A DNA stretch of 64,000 nucleotides, from contig JBCBSM010000001.1 in assembly GCA_039819165.1 (NCBI GenBank), positions 868,001-932,000 of the forward strand, given 5' to 3'. The notes beneath the pieces were generated by a model, which saw only the letters and a list, made by a program, of their open reading frames with translations, had not been told where the DNA came from and ran no database searches. A program made the position numbers and the translations under genes. Origin of the DNA: Planctomycetota bacterium (lineage in GTDB: Bacteria > Planctomycetota > Phycisphaerae > Phycisphaerales > UBA1924). Shown here one piece after another: positions 44,659 to 53,236 of this stretch; positions within the stretch are counted from its first letter, which is position 1; each line of letters opens with the position of its first letter.

Positions 44659-45728
44659 TCCGCGCCGCCGGCATCCTCCTCGCGTGCATCCCTGCCGCCT
44701 GCGTCACGCTCGCGATGCTCGCCGCCGGCGGCTGCGAGCGCGCCGAGCCTGGCGAGCGCGTCGTGCTCTACAGCTCGGCCGACGGCTATCTGCTCCGCGA
44801 GGTCGTCGCCGACTTCGAGGACGCTACCGGCATCCGCGTCGACGTCGTCGGCGATACCGAGGCGACCAAGACCACCGGCCTCGTCGAGCGGCTGCTGGCC
44901 GAACGCGAGGCGCCCCGCGCCGACGTCTGGTGGTCGAGCGAGCCCTACCAGACCGTCCGGCTCGCCGACGCCGGCGTGCTCGCCCCCTATACGAGCGCAC
45001 CCAACGAGGCCGAGCTCGATCCGTGGCCGGCGGGCCTTCGTGACGCCGAGGGCCGCTGGTACGGCTTCGCCTCGCGGGCCCGCGTGATCGCGTATGCCAG
45101 CGATCGCCTCGACGCCGCCGACGTGCCCCGCCGCATCGCCGACCTCACCGCCGACGCCTGGCGCGGCCGCGTGGGCATGGCCCGCCCGGAGTTCGGCACG
45201 ACCCGCGGGCACGTCGCAGCGATCCTCGCCGCCGATCGCCCGGAGGTGCTCGAGCGGTGGCTCGCGTCCATGCGGGCCAACGGGATGCGGATCTACGACG
45301 GCAACGCCACCGTCGTCGCCGCCATCGCCCGCGGCGAGATCGACGTCGGCCTCACCGATACCGACGACGTCTACGCCGCCCAGCGGAACGGCTGGCGCGT
45401 CGACTTCGTGTTCGAGGCGGCCGACGATCCGCTCACCGATCCGCTGCCGCCCACCAGCCGCGGCCCGCTGCTGATGCCCAACACCGTGGGCCTCGTCGCC
45501 GGCGGCCCCAACCCGGATGCCGCCGGCCGGCTGATCGACTACCTGCTGAGCGAGCGGGCGTCGCGGGTCATCGCCGCCAGCGACTCGCGGAACTTCCCCG
45601 TGCGGCCCGAGTTGCGGGCCGAGCTCGGCCTCGAATTGCCCGCCGAGGCGTGGACGATCGACCCCGCGATCGTTGCCCGCGCCATGCCCGAGGCCATGGA
45701 GGTGTGCGACCGGGCCCTGGCCCCGTAG
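44655..45728 (+). CDS. Iron(III)-type ABC transporter substrate-binding lipoprotein, probable CTG start
   Basis: The mature protein (from GERVVLYSSADGYLLREV) has the layout of FbpA/AfuA-type ferric substrate-binding proteins: VVLYSSAD, DFEDATGIRVDVVGD, RADVWWSSEPYQT, WYGFASRARVIAYAS and TVGLVAGGPNPDAAGRLIDYLLS. From the ATG at 44715 the signal peptide is too short (MLAAGGC). The frame is open upstream and encodes a proper hydrophobic signal (ILLACIPAACVTLAMLAAGGC), with a CTG at 44655 that overlaps the previous stop (CTGA) and lies after GAGGGG. I therefore annotate the CTG start. No permease gene is nearby. Confidence 0.8.
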   Translation: MIRAAGILLACIPAACVTLAMLAAGGCERAEPGERVVLYSSADGYLLREVVADFEDATGIRVDVVGDTEATKTTGLVERLLAEREAPRADVWWSSEPYQTVRLADAGVLAPYTSAPNEAELDPWPAGLRDAEGRWYGFASRARVIAYASDRLDAADVPRRIADLTADAWRGRVGMARPEFGTTRGHVAAILAADRPEVLERWLASMRANGMRIYDGNATVVAAIARGEIDVGLTDTDDVYAAQRNGWRVDFVFEAADDPLTDPLPPTSRGPLLMPNTVGLVAGGPNPDAAGRLIDYLLSERASRVIAASDSRNFPVRPELRAELGLELPAEAWTIDPAIVARAMPEAMEVCDRALAP

Positions 45729-45766
45729 CCTCCGCGGGCCCGCACGGCCCGGGAAGGACCACGCCC

Positions 45767-46843
45767 ATGAAGCTCGCACTCGCAATCGCCGCCGTGCTTG
45801 CACCGGTTCTGGCTGTGGCGACGCCGGCATCGGCACAGGACGCCAACCCGGCACCGACGGCGCAGGATCTCGTCGACGGCAACCGCGTCATGGCGGCGCT
45901 GCGGGCGCTCCCCGAGGCCCGCGCCGGACGCAGCACGCCCGAGGACGTCGCCGGCCTACTCGAGACCGAGGAGTACGTCCTCACGCAGCTCCGCGGCATG
46001 GGCTACGACCCGATCACCGAGGACGTCGCCCGCCCCGAACGCATCGCCCGGACGACGCCGCCCGACGCGCCCACGCCCCGCAACATCTACGTCGACCTCG
46101 AGGGCAGCGGCGACCTCGCGAAGAACACCATCATCCTGCTCGCACACATCGACGCCGTCAGCGGATCGCCCGGCGCCGACGACAACGGCACCGGCACCGC
46201 CGCCCTGCTCGAACTCGCCCGCGTGCTCAAGGACCAGCCCCGGCGCCGATCCATCCGCCTGCTCTTCACGACCCTCGAGGAAGCCGGCCTCATCGGCGCA
46301 CGGCACCATGTCCGGCGGACCATCACCCCCGCGATCGCAGAGGGCGACATCATCGTCGACGGGGCGCTCTCGCTCGAGATGCTCGGCTACTTCAGCGACG
46401 AGCCGGGCAGCCAGCAGTCGCCCATTCCCGCCATCGAGGGCGTCTACGAGCCGCCCGACCGCGGCGACTTCCTCGCGCTCGTCGGCCTGCGGCAGCACCG
46501 CGACTTCACCGACGTCCTGGCCAACGCCATGCGGCGGGCCGAGCCCGAAGCCAAGATCCTCCAGGCCGACTTCTTCGGCTTCGCCGCCCCCGACATCATG
46601 CGGTCGGATCACGCCGAATTCTGGCGGCTGGGCCTGCCCGCCGCCATGTTCACCGACACCGCGAACTTCCGCAACCCGCACTACCACCAGGCCAGCGACA
46701 CCATCGAGACCATCGACCGCGCACGCTACATCCGCGCCGTGCGACAGGTCGCCGGCGCGGTCCAGGAACTCTCGATGCTGAAGGACTGGCCCAAGGCCCC
46801 GCCGCTGGCCGTCCCCGGTGCGGATCCGGACCCACGTCGCTAG
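45767..46843 (+). CDS. Secreted M28-family metallopeptidase
   Basis: The ATG gives 358 residues with a signal peptide ending TPASAQ. The peptidase domain has the zinc pattern of M28 aminopeptidases: ILLAHIDAVSGSPGADDNGTGTAALLELAR (first His, bridging Asp and second-metal Asp region), TTLEEAGLIGARHH (catalytic Glu pair), LEMLGYFSDEPGS, DHAEFWRLGLPAAMFTDTA and HYHQASDTIETID (last His). Such enzymes remove N-terminal residues in the periplasm or outside. It lies 38 bases after the substrate-binding lipoprotein gene. The first part of the long open frame upstream is a shadow. Confidence 0.9.
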   Translation: MKLALAIAAVLAPVLAVATPASAQDANPAPTAQDLVDGNRVMAALRALPEARAGRSTPEDVAGLLETEEYVLTQLRGMGYDPITEDVARPERIARTTPPDAPTPRNIYVDLEGSGDLAKNTIILLAHIDAVSGSPGADDNGTGTAALLELARVLKDQPRRRSIRLLFTTLEEAGLIGARHHVRRTITPAIAEGDIIVDGALSLEMLGYFSDEPGSQQSPIPAIEGVYEPPDRGDFLALVGLRQHRDFTDVLANAMRRAEPEAKILQADFFGFAAPDIMRSDHAEFWRLGLPAAMFTDTANFRNPHYHQASDTIETIDRARYIRAVRQVAGAVQELSMLKDWPKAPPLAVPGADPDPRR

Positions 46844-46864
46844 CGCGACCTTCTCGTCCGTTGG

Positions 46865-47164
46865 CTACTCGATGACCTTGGGATCGGCAAGCATGGCGTC
46901 GATCGTGGCCTCGATACGCTCAGAAGTCTCGTAGCGGCCACCCGCGATCGCCTCGCGAACCCGTGCGACGACCTCCGGGCGGAAGCCGTCGCTCGAACGA
47001 TCCGCGCGGGCCTGCGGCGACAATTCCACGCGGTCCGGCGTGCGTCGCGACGCGTCTGCCGTCCGGCCTGGCTGGTCCCCGGACGATGCCGGCCCCCGCT
47101 TGACCGGCCTCGGCTGCAAGTCGCCCGCGCTACCACCCGTCGTGATCTGCCCGATGTCCGTCAT
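46865..47164 (-). CDS. flgM: FlgM-like anti-sigma-28 factor
   Basis: From the ATG the product is 99 residues. The C-terminus (DRVELSPQARADR, then RPEVVARVREAIAGGRYETSERIEATIDAML) matches the FlgM pattern (VxLSxxA...IxxGxYxxxxxxIAxxM). FlgM holds sigma-28 (FliA) inactive until the flagellar hook is finished and FlgM is exported. Its presence implies a flagellar system elsewhere and gives context to the Maf-like gene 2 kb away. No fliA or flagellar structural gene is in this window. Confidence 0.65.
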   Translation of the reverse strand: MTDIGQITTGGSAGDLQPRPVKRGPASSGDQPGRTADASRRTPDRVELSPQARADRSSDGFRPEVVARVREAIAGGRYETSERIEATIDAMLADPKVIE

Positions 47165-47533
47165 GTGCCACACTCTCCGAAGCCCGTGTCTACCTGGTTT
47201 CGCAAATCCTGCGTTCGCACCTCGCGCCGCCTCCGGCCGCACGCACACCTCTGCACGACCACACGAATAGCGATGCCGGAGCCACGCTCCGGCCGCATCG
47301 TGCGGCTCTTTCGTCATCCATTACGGAGTGGGAACTCGGCCTTCGGCGTCGCTCCACCACCCCGTCCCTGGGGCACGATTAGTATCGACGGGGCATGCCC
47401 TCGGGCTCCAAAGATCGAAAGCCGCTCGAACGGCTCGCGAGGCTCGAATTCGGGCGATGGAGATCGAATACCGGCCGCGAAAACCGCCTCCGCAGCGACG
47501 GATCCGGCGATCGCGACATTTCGGAGACGCCGC
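47165..47533. other. Divergent intergenic region, about 370 bases
   Basis: This gap separates flgM (leftward) from the lipoprotein gene (rightward). It is less GC-rich than the genes around it. It holds two hairpins (GCCGGAG...CTCCGGC at 47275-47293 and the terminator-like one at 47292-47311) but no open frame with coding character. Promoters for both genes should lie here; I could not identify convincing -35/-10 pairs. Confidence 0.6.
47292..47311 (+). terminator. Terminator-like hairpin in the flgM divergent gap
   Basis: GCCGCA and TGCGGC pair over 6 bases around a TCG loop and are followed by TCTTT on the plus strand. No rightward gene ends just before it, so it may stop antisense transcription or act as a leader attenuator. 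Confidence 0.3.
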
Positions 47534-48391
47534 GTGAAAAAGATTGGGCTTTGTTCGGAAACCCGCTCGACGCCCGGGCTTGCCTCGTGCAGGATCGCGC
47601 GGATCGCCCTGCTGCTTTCCGCCGCGGCGCTGGCCTCCTGCGCGGCCGATCCCCAGCCGACCCGGCCCATCGGCTCCTTCGCCGATCTCACCGACGCGCC
47701 CGAGACCGCCCGCGACCAGGACGCATGGACCGTGGCGATGGCCGCATTCCGCGGCCCCCGCGCGCAGGAATTGGCGCAGGCCACGCTCGCGCGCGCCACC
47801 GCCGAGGGAGGCCTCCGCGGCGCGCGGCTCGAGCCCCGCAACGAGGCCATCCTGCTCGCCTTCGGCCGCTTCGCCGGCCCCGACGACCGCGAGGCCCAGG
47901 CGGCGCTCGAGCGCGTCCGCGGCGCGCAGATCGGAGGGGTCCGCCCCTTCGCCGCCGCGGTGCTCGCGCCGCCCGAGCCACCCACCGGCTCCGTGGCCGA
48001 GTACGACCTCACCAACGTCGCGAGCTACTACGGGCCGGGATTCGATTACACGCTGCAGATCGGCGCCTACGGCCGCAACGACGGCCGCCCGCCGTCACCC
48101 TCCGACCGCCGCAGCGCACGCGAGGCCGCCGAAGAGGCCGTCGCGATCCTGCGGTCCGAGGGCGAGTTGGCGTTCTACTACCACGGCCCCAACTTCAGCC
48201 ACGTCACCGTCGGGCTCTTCAACGCCGACGAGTTCGACGCCCAGAACGGCGTCTTCCCGCCGGCCTTCCTCGACCTACAGCGAAAGTTCCCGGTCGATCG
48301 CATCAACGGCCAGGAGCGCCGCGTCCGCCGGCCGGGCCAGCGGGAGGCCCGCGCGGTGCAGACCTTCCTGATCGCCATCCCCGCGAGCTAG
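47534..48391 (+). CDS. Lipoprotein with C-terminal SPOR-like domain
   Basis: The GTG after CGGAG gives 285 residues. The signal peptide has lipobox LASC (about residue 34). The mature part starts with an acidic helical region and ends in a domain (DYTLQIGAYGRNDGRP, EAAEEAVAILRSEGELAFYY, SHVTVGLFNADEF) whose order of strands and helices looks like a SPOR peptidoglycan-binding domain, which would place it in the outer membrane against the wall. The SPOR call is inference. Its TAG shares bases with the stop of the convergent gene. Confidence 0.6.
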   Translation: MKKIGLCSETRSTPGLASCRIARIALLLSAAALASCAADPQPTRPIGSFADLTDAPETARDQDAWTVAMAAFRGPRAQELAQATLARATAEGGLRGARLEPRNEAILLAFGRFAGPDDREAQAALERVRGAQIGGVRPFAAAVLAPPEPPTGSVAEYDLTNVASYYGPGFDYTLQIGAYGRNDGRPPSPSDRRSAREAAEEAVAILRSEGELAFYYHGPNFSHVTVGLFNADEFDAQNGVFPPAFLDLQRKFPVDRINGQERRVRRPGQREARAVQTFLIAIPAS

Positions 48392-49026
48392 CCGTCGAAG
48401 GAACCGACGCCCTGGATCCACATGGGCTCGAGCTCGAAGCACCGCCACGGTCCATCGCCGTCGCGCTCCCAGTGCAGCCTCCAGATGGAGCCATGGGCCA
48501 GCGAGCCGCGGATCTCGACCCGCACACGCAGCTGCGTGCGGGCCACGCCGGGCCCGTCGAGGCTGGCCTGCAGGTTGTACACCGACCAGTCCTCGATGGG
48601 GTACTGCCGCTCGAGTCTCGCATCGACTGCGCTCAGCATGTCCTCGCGTCCCGAGACCCTCTGCAGCACGCGGGCGATCGCGCCGCTGACCTCGAGCGAC
48701 ACGTCCTCGGCCAGCAGGCCGCGGAGCCGGTCGGTGTCGGCGTCGGCCGCCGCGCCGATTAGCTCCCGCGTGCGCTCGCGGAGTAGCTCTCGCTCGGTCT
48801 GCACGAGGGAGCCCGCCGCCAGCACGCCGCCCGCGAGCGCGACGGGCGCCAGTGCCCACAGCGATCGCGCGCCCAGCCGGCCCGTGCGGTTCTGCACCAG
48901 GAGCACGCCGATGGCCACGAGCAGCAGCGCGATCGCCGGCAGCAGCGGCTGCTCGAGCACGAAGCGGGACAGCAGCGGGCCCGAGGGCAGCGGATCGAAG
49001 CTCGGCGGCGCAATCACGTCGTTCAT
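48388..49026 (-). CDS. Membrane protein with C-terminal NTF2-like domain
   Basis: The 212-residue protein has two N-terminal membrane helices (PLLPAIALLLVAIGVLLV and LWALAPVALAGGVLAAGSLV), a polar helix and a C-terminal domain of about 120 residues (DTDRLRGLLAEDVSLEV, AHGSIWRLHWERDGDGPWRCFE) with the layout of SnoaL/NTF2-like pockets. I do not recognise a family. The function is unknown; the stop overlaps that of the convergent lipoprotein gene (CTAG). Confidence 0.6.
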   Translation of the reverse strand: MNDVIAPPSFDPLPSGPLLSRFVLEQPLLPAIALLLVAIGVLLVQNRTGRLGARSLWALAPVALAGGVLAAGSLVQTERELLRERTRELIGAAADADTDRLRGLLAEDVSLEVSGAIARVLQRVSGREDMLSAVDARLERQYPIEDWSVYNLQASLDGPGVARTQLRVRVEIRGSLAHGSIWRLHWERDGDGPWRCFELEPMWIQGVGSFDG

Positions 49027-49165
49027 GGCACTTCCCTCGCCGCGATGACCCCTCGGAGCACCACGCTCCCGCGGGGCTACAGGCTATTCTGCCGCCTATC
49101 CGATGCTGTTCCTCGTGCGGAAGGCCCCCACGCGCACCGCACGACACCCAACGGAGCCGCCACCC

Positions 49166-52100
49166 GTGCCCGACCCCGGCATCCTCGAACGCAACCTCGC
49201 CGCCCTGCGGGCGACCTCTCCCGATGCGGCACGGGCCGTCGCAGATGCAGCGCCCCATCCCGGAATCTCCTTCGCGCCGACGGACGACGGCGTGCCGACC
49301 GCCACCCTCGCCGCCGGCGGCACCGAGCACCTGCTCGCGTCGTCCCGTCGCCCGCGGCGAGAGGCCGAACGCCTCGCCGAGTCCGTCGACCCCCGCAACG
49401 CCGCCACGGTCGCGGTCCTCGGCTTCGGCCTGGGCTACCACGTCCGCGCGATCGCCGACCGCATCGGATCGGCCGGTCTGGTCCTGTGCTTCGAGCCCGA
49501 CGTTCCGCTGCTCCGGGCCGTGCTCGAGCGGGTCGACTGCAGCGACTGGCTGGGCGGCGGCGACCTCATCCTGGTGCACGACGCCGGCGACGCGAGCGCC
49601 ATCTCCCGCCGGCTGCACGGCCTGGAGGGCGCCCTGGCGCTCGGCGTGCAGATCATCGCGCACCCGCCCAGCGTGCAGCGACTGGGCGATTCGGCGGCGC
49701 AGTTCTCCCGCCGCTTCACCGAGATCATCAACGCCGCCAAGACGTCGATCGTCACGACGCTCATGCAGTCCGAGCAGTCGATGGCCAACGCGCTGCGCAA
49801 CGCCCGCGCCTACGCGAGCCAGCCGGGCGTCGAGGACCTCCGCGGCGCGCTCGCCGGCACGCCCGCGATCGTCGTGAGCGCCGGCCCGAGCCTGGCCGAG
49901 AGCATCGATGCGCTCGCCAAGCCGGAGGTCCGCGAGCGGGCGTGCATCATCGCCGCCCAGACCGTGCTGCACCCGCTGCTCGAGGCCGGCGTCCGCCCCC
50001 ACTTCGTCACCGCGCTGGACTACCACGAGATCAGCCGCCGCTTCTACGAGCAGCTCACGCCCGACGACGTCGAGGGCGTCACGCTCGTCGCCGAGCCCAA
50101 GGCCAACCCCGCGATCATCAATGCGTGGCCCGGCGCCGTGCGGCTTGCGGCCGATGGCGTGCTCGAGCGGCTGCTGAACGCCCACGGCGTCGATCTCGGC
50201 GGGCACCACGCCGAGCTGCCCGCGGGCGCCACGGTCGCGCACCTGTCGTACTACCTCGCCCGGTTCCTGGGCTGCGATCCGGTGATCCTCGTGGGCCAGG
50301 ACCTCGCGTACACCGACGGGCTGTACTACGGCGCCGGCGCCGCCATCCATCGCGTGTGGGCCGCAGAGCTGGGCGACTTCCGCACGCTCGAGATGATGGA
50401 ACTCGAGCGGATCCTGCGGGCGCGGCACATGCTCCGCCAGACCACCGACCGCGAGGGCCGCACGCTGTACACCGACGAGCAACTCCAGAACTACCTCGTG
50501 CAGTTCGAGCGGGACTTCGCCACCGACGCCGCCCGCGGTCTGTCGGTCATCGATGCGGGCCGCGGCGCCGCCAAGGCCCACGCAGAGCCGATGAATCTGA
50601 ATGTAGCGCTGGCGCAGCATCCCGCCGTCGGCGTACACCTGCCGCCGACGCCGGCGGACAGCGGCGCCAACGACGAGGCCGTCGACCGCCGGCTGCGGGA
50701 GATCGCCGAGCAGGCCCGGCAGGTCGGCCGCCTCTCGCTCGAGACGTTGGCCCTGATGAAGCAACTCGATCCGCACGGCGATGCGGCCAACGCCCGCCGG
50801 CTCGTCGGCGAGATCCATGCCATCCGCGACCGCGTGGAGAAGCTCCATCCCGCGTACTGGATGGCGCAGTACCTCAACCAGACCGGCGGCCTCAGGCGGG
50901 CCCGCGCCGATCGCGCCATCGCCCTCGAGATGGACGGCGCCGATCCCCGCGAGGTGCAGGCCCGGCGGGCCGAGCGCGACGCCGACAACCTGCAGTGGCT
51001 CGCCGATACCGCCGACCGCCTCGCCCGCATGCTCGAGGACGCCGCGAGCGGCGACGCGCCCCTGCCGCTCCGCGTGCATGCCCGGCCGCCGGCGGAGGCC
51101 CGGCTGCCCGCCGTCGTCTGGTTCGATCCGCGCCGCGGCGGGCTGTTCCACGAGCGGGACCTGCTCCGCCCCATCGCCGGCGACGATTCGATCGCCGACG
51201 TCACGCTGCGGTCGCTCGCCCGCTGCGACCGGGTGTCGGACATCGTGCTCGTCGCGACCGACGTCGACGCCGCTCGACGCGTGGCCGCCCGCACCGGCAA
51301 CGCCGCTCGCATGCACGTCCGCTCCGCGCCCGACGGGCTGGACACACGTCGGCGCTGGATCGCCGCCGCTCGCGCGTTCTCGCCCGCGAGCTTCCGCGGT
51401 GGGCTCGCCTCGCTCACGCCCCACGACGAGTGCTTCGATGCCGCCACCACGGCGGCGATCATCCGCGAGTTCGGCGCACCCGGCGCACTCGTGCTCGCCG
51501 CGGACTGGGCGCTCGTCGATCCCGCGCTGACCGACGCCGTCGCCGAGCGGATGCTCGAGGACCCCGACGCCCGCCACGTCGCCTTCGCGCAGGTCCCCGC
51601 CGGTCTGGCGGCCTGCGCACTCGCGCTGCCCGCGTGCGACGAGCTGGCGATGTCCCCCCCGCATTTGCCCGGCGCGACCATCGGCGGACTACTGGCCTAC
51701 CTGCCGCACGCGGCCCGGACCGATCCCATAGCCCGGCCAATCTGCGTCACGACTTCGCCGCCGCTCCGCGATCTCGGCCGACGGCTCATCCCAGACAGCC
51801 CCGATCGCGCCGCCACGCTGGCCGAGGCCCTCCACGTGGCCGCCGCGGGCAATCTCGACCCGCACGAACTGCCCGACATGCTCGGCGATGCGCTGCAGCG
51901 GCCCGCGCAGCTGCGGGCCATCCTGGGCGAGGACGCCGACGAGGGCCAGATCGACCGCGTGGTGGCCTTCGCCCGCGGCGCACCGGACGCGGCGATCACC
52001 CTCGACTGCCGCTACGGGGGCTATGCCGAATGGGTCGACGGCTTCGTGCACCGCCTGGTGGACGCCGGCGCCGCGTCGGTGCACGTCCGCACGCTCATGG

Positions 52101-52450
52101 CGGGCGGACCCTCGGAGGCCGATCGGCTGGCCCGCAGCGCCGCCGGCGTCATCAGCGTCGACATCCAGGATCCCGCGTTTCCGCCGCCGTTCGACGAGCT
52201 GCGCATGGAACGCGAGGACCGCCCGCGCTGGATCGTGCCCCGCCTCCGCCGCACCGCCGCCACGCTCGAGCAGCTGCCCGAGCGCTACGCGGCGCTGCTC
52301 GCCCGCTACGGCGCGGCCGTCGTCGATCCTCCGGCGCCCGACGAGTTCGAGCGGCTCCGTCCGCTGCCGCTGCCCCGCTCGGCCCGCAGGCGTCTCAACC
52401 TCGAGATCCGGCAGACCAAGGCCAAGTCCGTGCCGGCGGCGCTGGCCTAG
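49166..52450 (+). CDS. Maf-like (DUF115) motility-associated glycosyltransferase with extra C-terminal domain
   Basis: From a GTG with GGAG upstream the protein has 1094 residues (an ATG at 49103 would add 21). The N-terminal 500 residues match DUF115/Maf proteins, which attach nonulosonic acids to flagellin: VAVLGFGLGYHVRAIADR, LCFEPDVPLLRAVL, TPAIVVSAGPSLAESIDAL (about 231-250), VTALDYHEISRRFY and VILVGQDLAYTDGLYYG. From about residue 645 a second domain of about 450 residues follows (PAVVWFDPRRGGLFHERDL, VLAADWALVDPALTDAV), perhaps a degenerate nucleotidyltransferase-like fold. neuA starts four bases after its stop, and a sulfotransferase follows. Confidence 0.82.
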   Translation: MPDPGILERNLAALRATSPDAARAVADAAPHPGISFAPTDDGVPTATLAAGGTEHLLASSRRPRREAERLAESVDPRNAATVAVLGFGLGYHVRAIADRIGSAGLVLCFEPDVPLLRAVLERVDCSDWLGGGDLILVHDAGDASAISRRLHGLEGALALGVQIIAHPPSVQRLGDSAAQFSRRFTEIINAAKTSIVTTLMQSEQSMANALRNARAYASQPGVEDLRGALAGTPAIVVSAGPSLAESIDALAKPEVRERACIIAAQTVLHPLLEAGVRPHFVTALDYHEISRRFYEQLTPDDVEGVTLVAEPKANPAIINAWPGAVRLAADGVLERLLNAHGVDLGGHHAELPAGATVAHLSYYLARFLGCDPVILVGQDLAYTDGLYYGAGAAIHRVWAAELGDFRTLEMMELERILRARHMLRQTTDREGRTLYTDEQLQNYLVQFERDFATDAARGLSVIDAGRGAAKAHAEPMNLNVALAQHPAVGVHLPPTPADSGANDEAVDRRLREIAEQARQVGRLSLETLALMKQLDPHGDAANARRLVGEIHAIRDRVEKLHPAYWMAQYLNQTGGLRRARADRAIALEMDGADPREVQARRAERDADNLQWLADTADRLARMLEDAASGDAPLPLRVHARPPAEARLPAVVWFDPRRGGLFHERDLLRPIAGDDSIADVTLRSLARCDRVSDIVLVATDVDAARRVAARTGNAARMHVRSAPDGLDTRRRWIAAARAFSPASFRGGLASLTPHDECFDAATTAAIIREFGAPGALVLAADWALVDPALTDAVAERMLEDPDARHVAFAQVPAGLAACALALPACDELAMSPPHLPGATIGGLLAYLPHAARTDPIARPICVTTSPPLRDLGRRLIPDSPDRAATLAEALHVAAAGNLDPHELPDMLGDALQRPAQLRAILGEDADEGQIDRVVAFARGAPDAAITLDCRYGGYAEWVDGFVHRLVDAGAASVHVRTLMAGGPSEADRLARSAAGVISVDIQDPAFPPPFDELRMEREDRPRWIVPRLRRTAATLEQLPERYAALLARYGAAVVDPPAPDEFERLRPLPLPRSARRRLNLEIRQTKAKSVPAALA

Positions 52451-52453
52451 CCG

Positions 52454-53221
52454 GTGGCCGATCCCGCGCATCCCGACCCGTCAAAGGACACCCCCGCGAT
52501 CGCGATCATCCTCGCCCGCGCGGGCAGCAAGGGCGTGCCCGGCAAGAACCGGCGACCGATCGCGGGCCGCCCGTGCGTAGCCTGGACGATCGACGCGGCG
52601 CACGCCAGCGAGGCCGTCGGCCGCGTGGGCGTATCCACCGACGACGACGAGGTCGCGGCCACCGCGCTAGAGATGAACGCCGAGCACTGGCCCCGCACGC
52701 CCGCGCTCGCCACCCACGATGCCCGCATCGACGCCGCCGCCGCGGACGCCCTCGACCGCGCCGCCGAGCGCAAGCCAGTGGATCCCCACGCCCTCGTCGT
52801 GCTCCTCTACGCCAACGTGCCCGTCCGGCCGCCGGGCCTGATCGACCGCGCCGTCGCGGTGCTGCGGACGACGGGATGCGATAGCGTGCAGAGCTACGCA
52901 CGCGTGGGCAAGCACCACCCCTGGTGGACCGCCACGCTCGGCGACGGCGGCGTCGTCCGGCCCTGGCACGGCGAGCAACTCTTCAACGGCGTCTACCGCC
53001 GCCAGGACCTGCCACCCGCCTGCGTGCCCGACGGCGGCGTGATCGTCCTCCGCCAGTCGGCGCTGTGTGCCGGCGCTGCGCAGGCAGACCGCCCGCACGC
53101 CTTCCTCGGCTCGGACCACCGCGGCGTCCAGACCGAGCACGGCGACGTCGTCGACATCGACACCGAGGCCGACCTCGCCGTCGCCGAACACCTGCTGCAC
53201 ACCCGTGCGGCGGCGACCTGA
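52454..53221 (+). CDS. neuA: NeuA-like CMP-nonulosonate synthetase
   Basis: The enzyme joins CMP to a nonulosonic acid to give the donor for glycosyltransferases. The 255-residue protein (GTG start) has the signature ILARAGSKGVPGKNRRPI (A-R-x-G-S-K-x-x-x-K-N), VGVSTDDDEVAATA, VVLLYANVPVRPPGLIDRAV and EHGDVVDIDTEADL. It is the second gene of the Maf-neuA-sulfotransferase block, with 3 bases between it and the Maf-like gene, so its product probably feeds that transferase. The matching synthase NeuB is 11 kb upstream. Confidence 0.9.
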   Translation: MADPAHPDPSKDTPAIAIILARAGSKGVPGKNRRPIAGRPCVAWTIDAAHASEAVGRVGVSTDDDEVAATALEMNAEHWPRTPALATHDARIDAAAADALDRAAERKPVDPHALVVLLYANVPVRPPGLIDRAVAVLRTTGCDSVQSYARVGKHHPWWTATLGDGGVVRPWHGEQLFNGVYRRQDLPPACVPDGGVIVLRQSALCAGAAQADRPHAFLGSDHRGVQTEHGDVVDIDTEADLAVAEHLLHTRAAAT

Positions 53222-53236
53222 CGCCTAGGACTCGCC

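Noticed and set aside
48275-51664. Leftward open frame of 1129 codons antisense to the Maf-like gene
   Set aside because: It is rich in Arg, Ala, Gly and Val without any motif; the opposite strand encodes the Maf-like protein.
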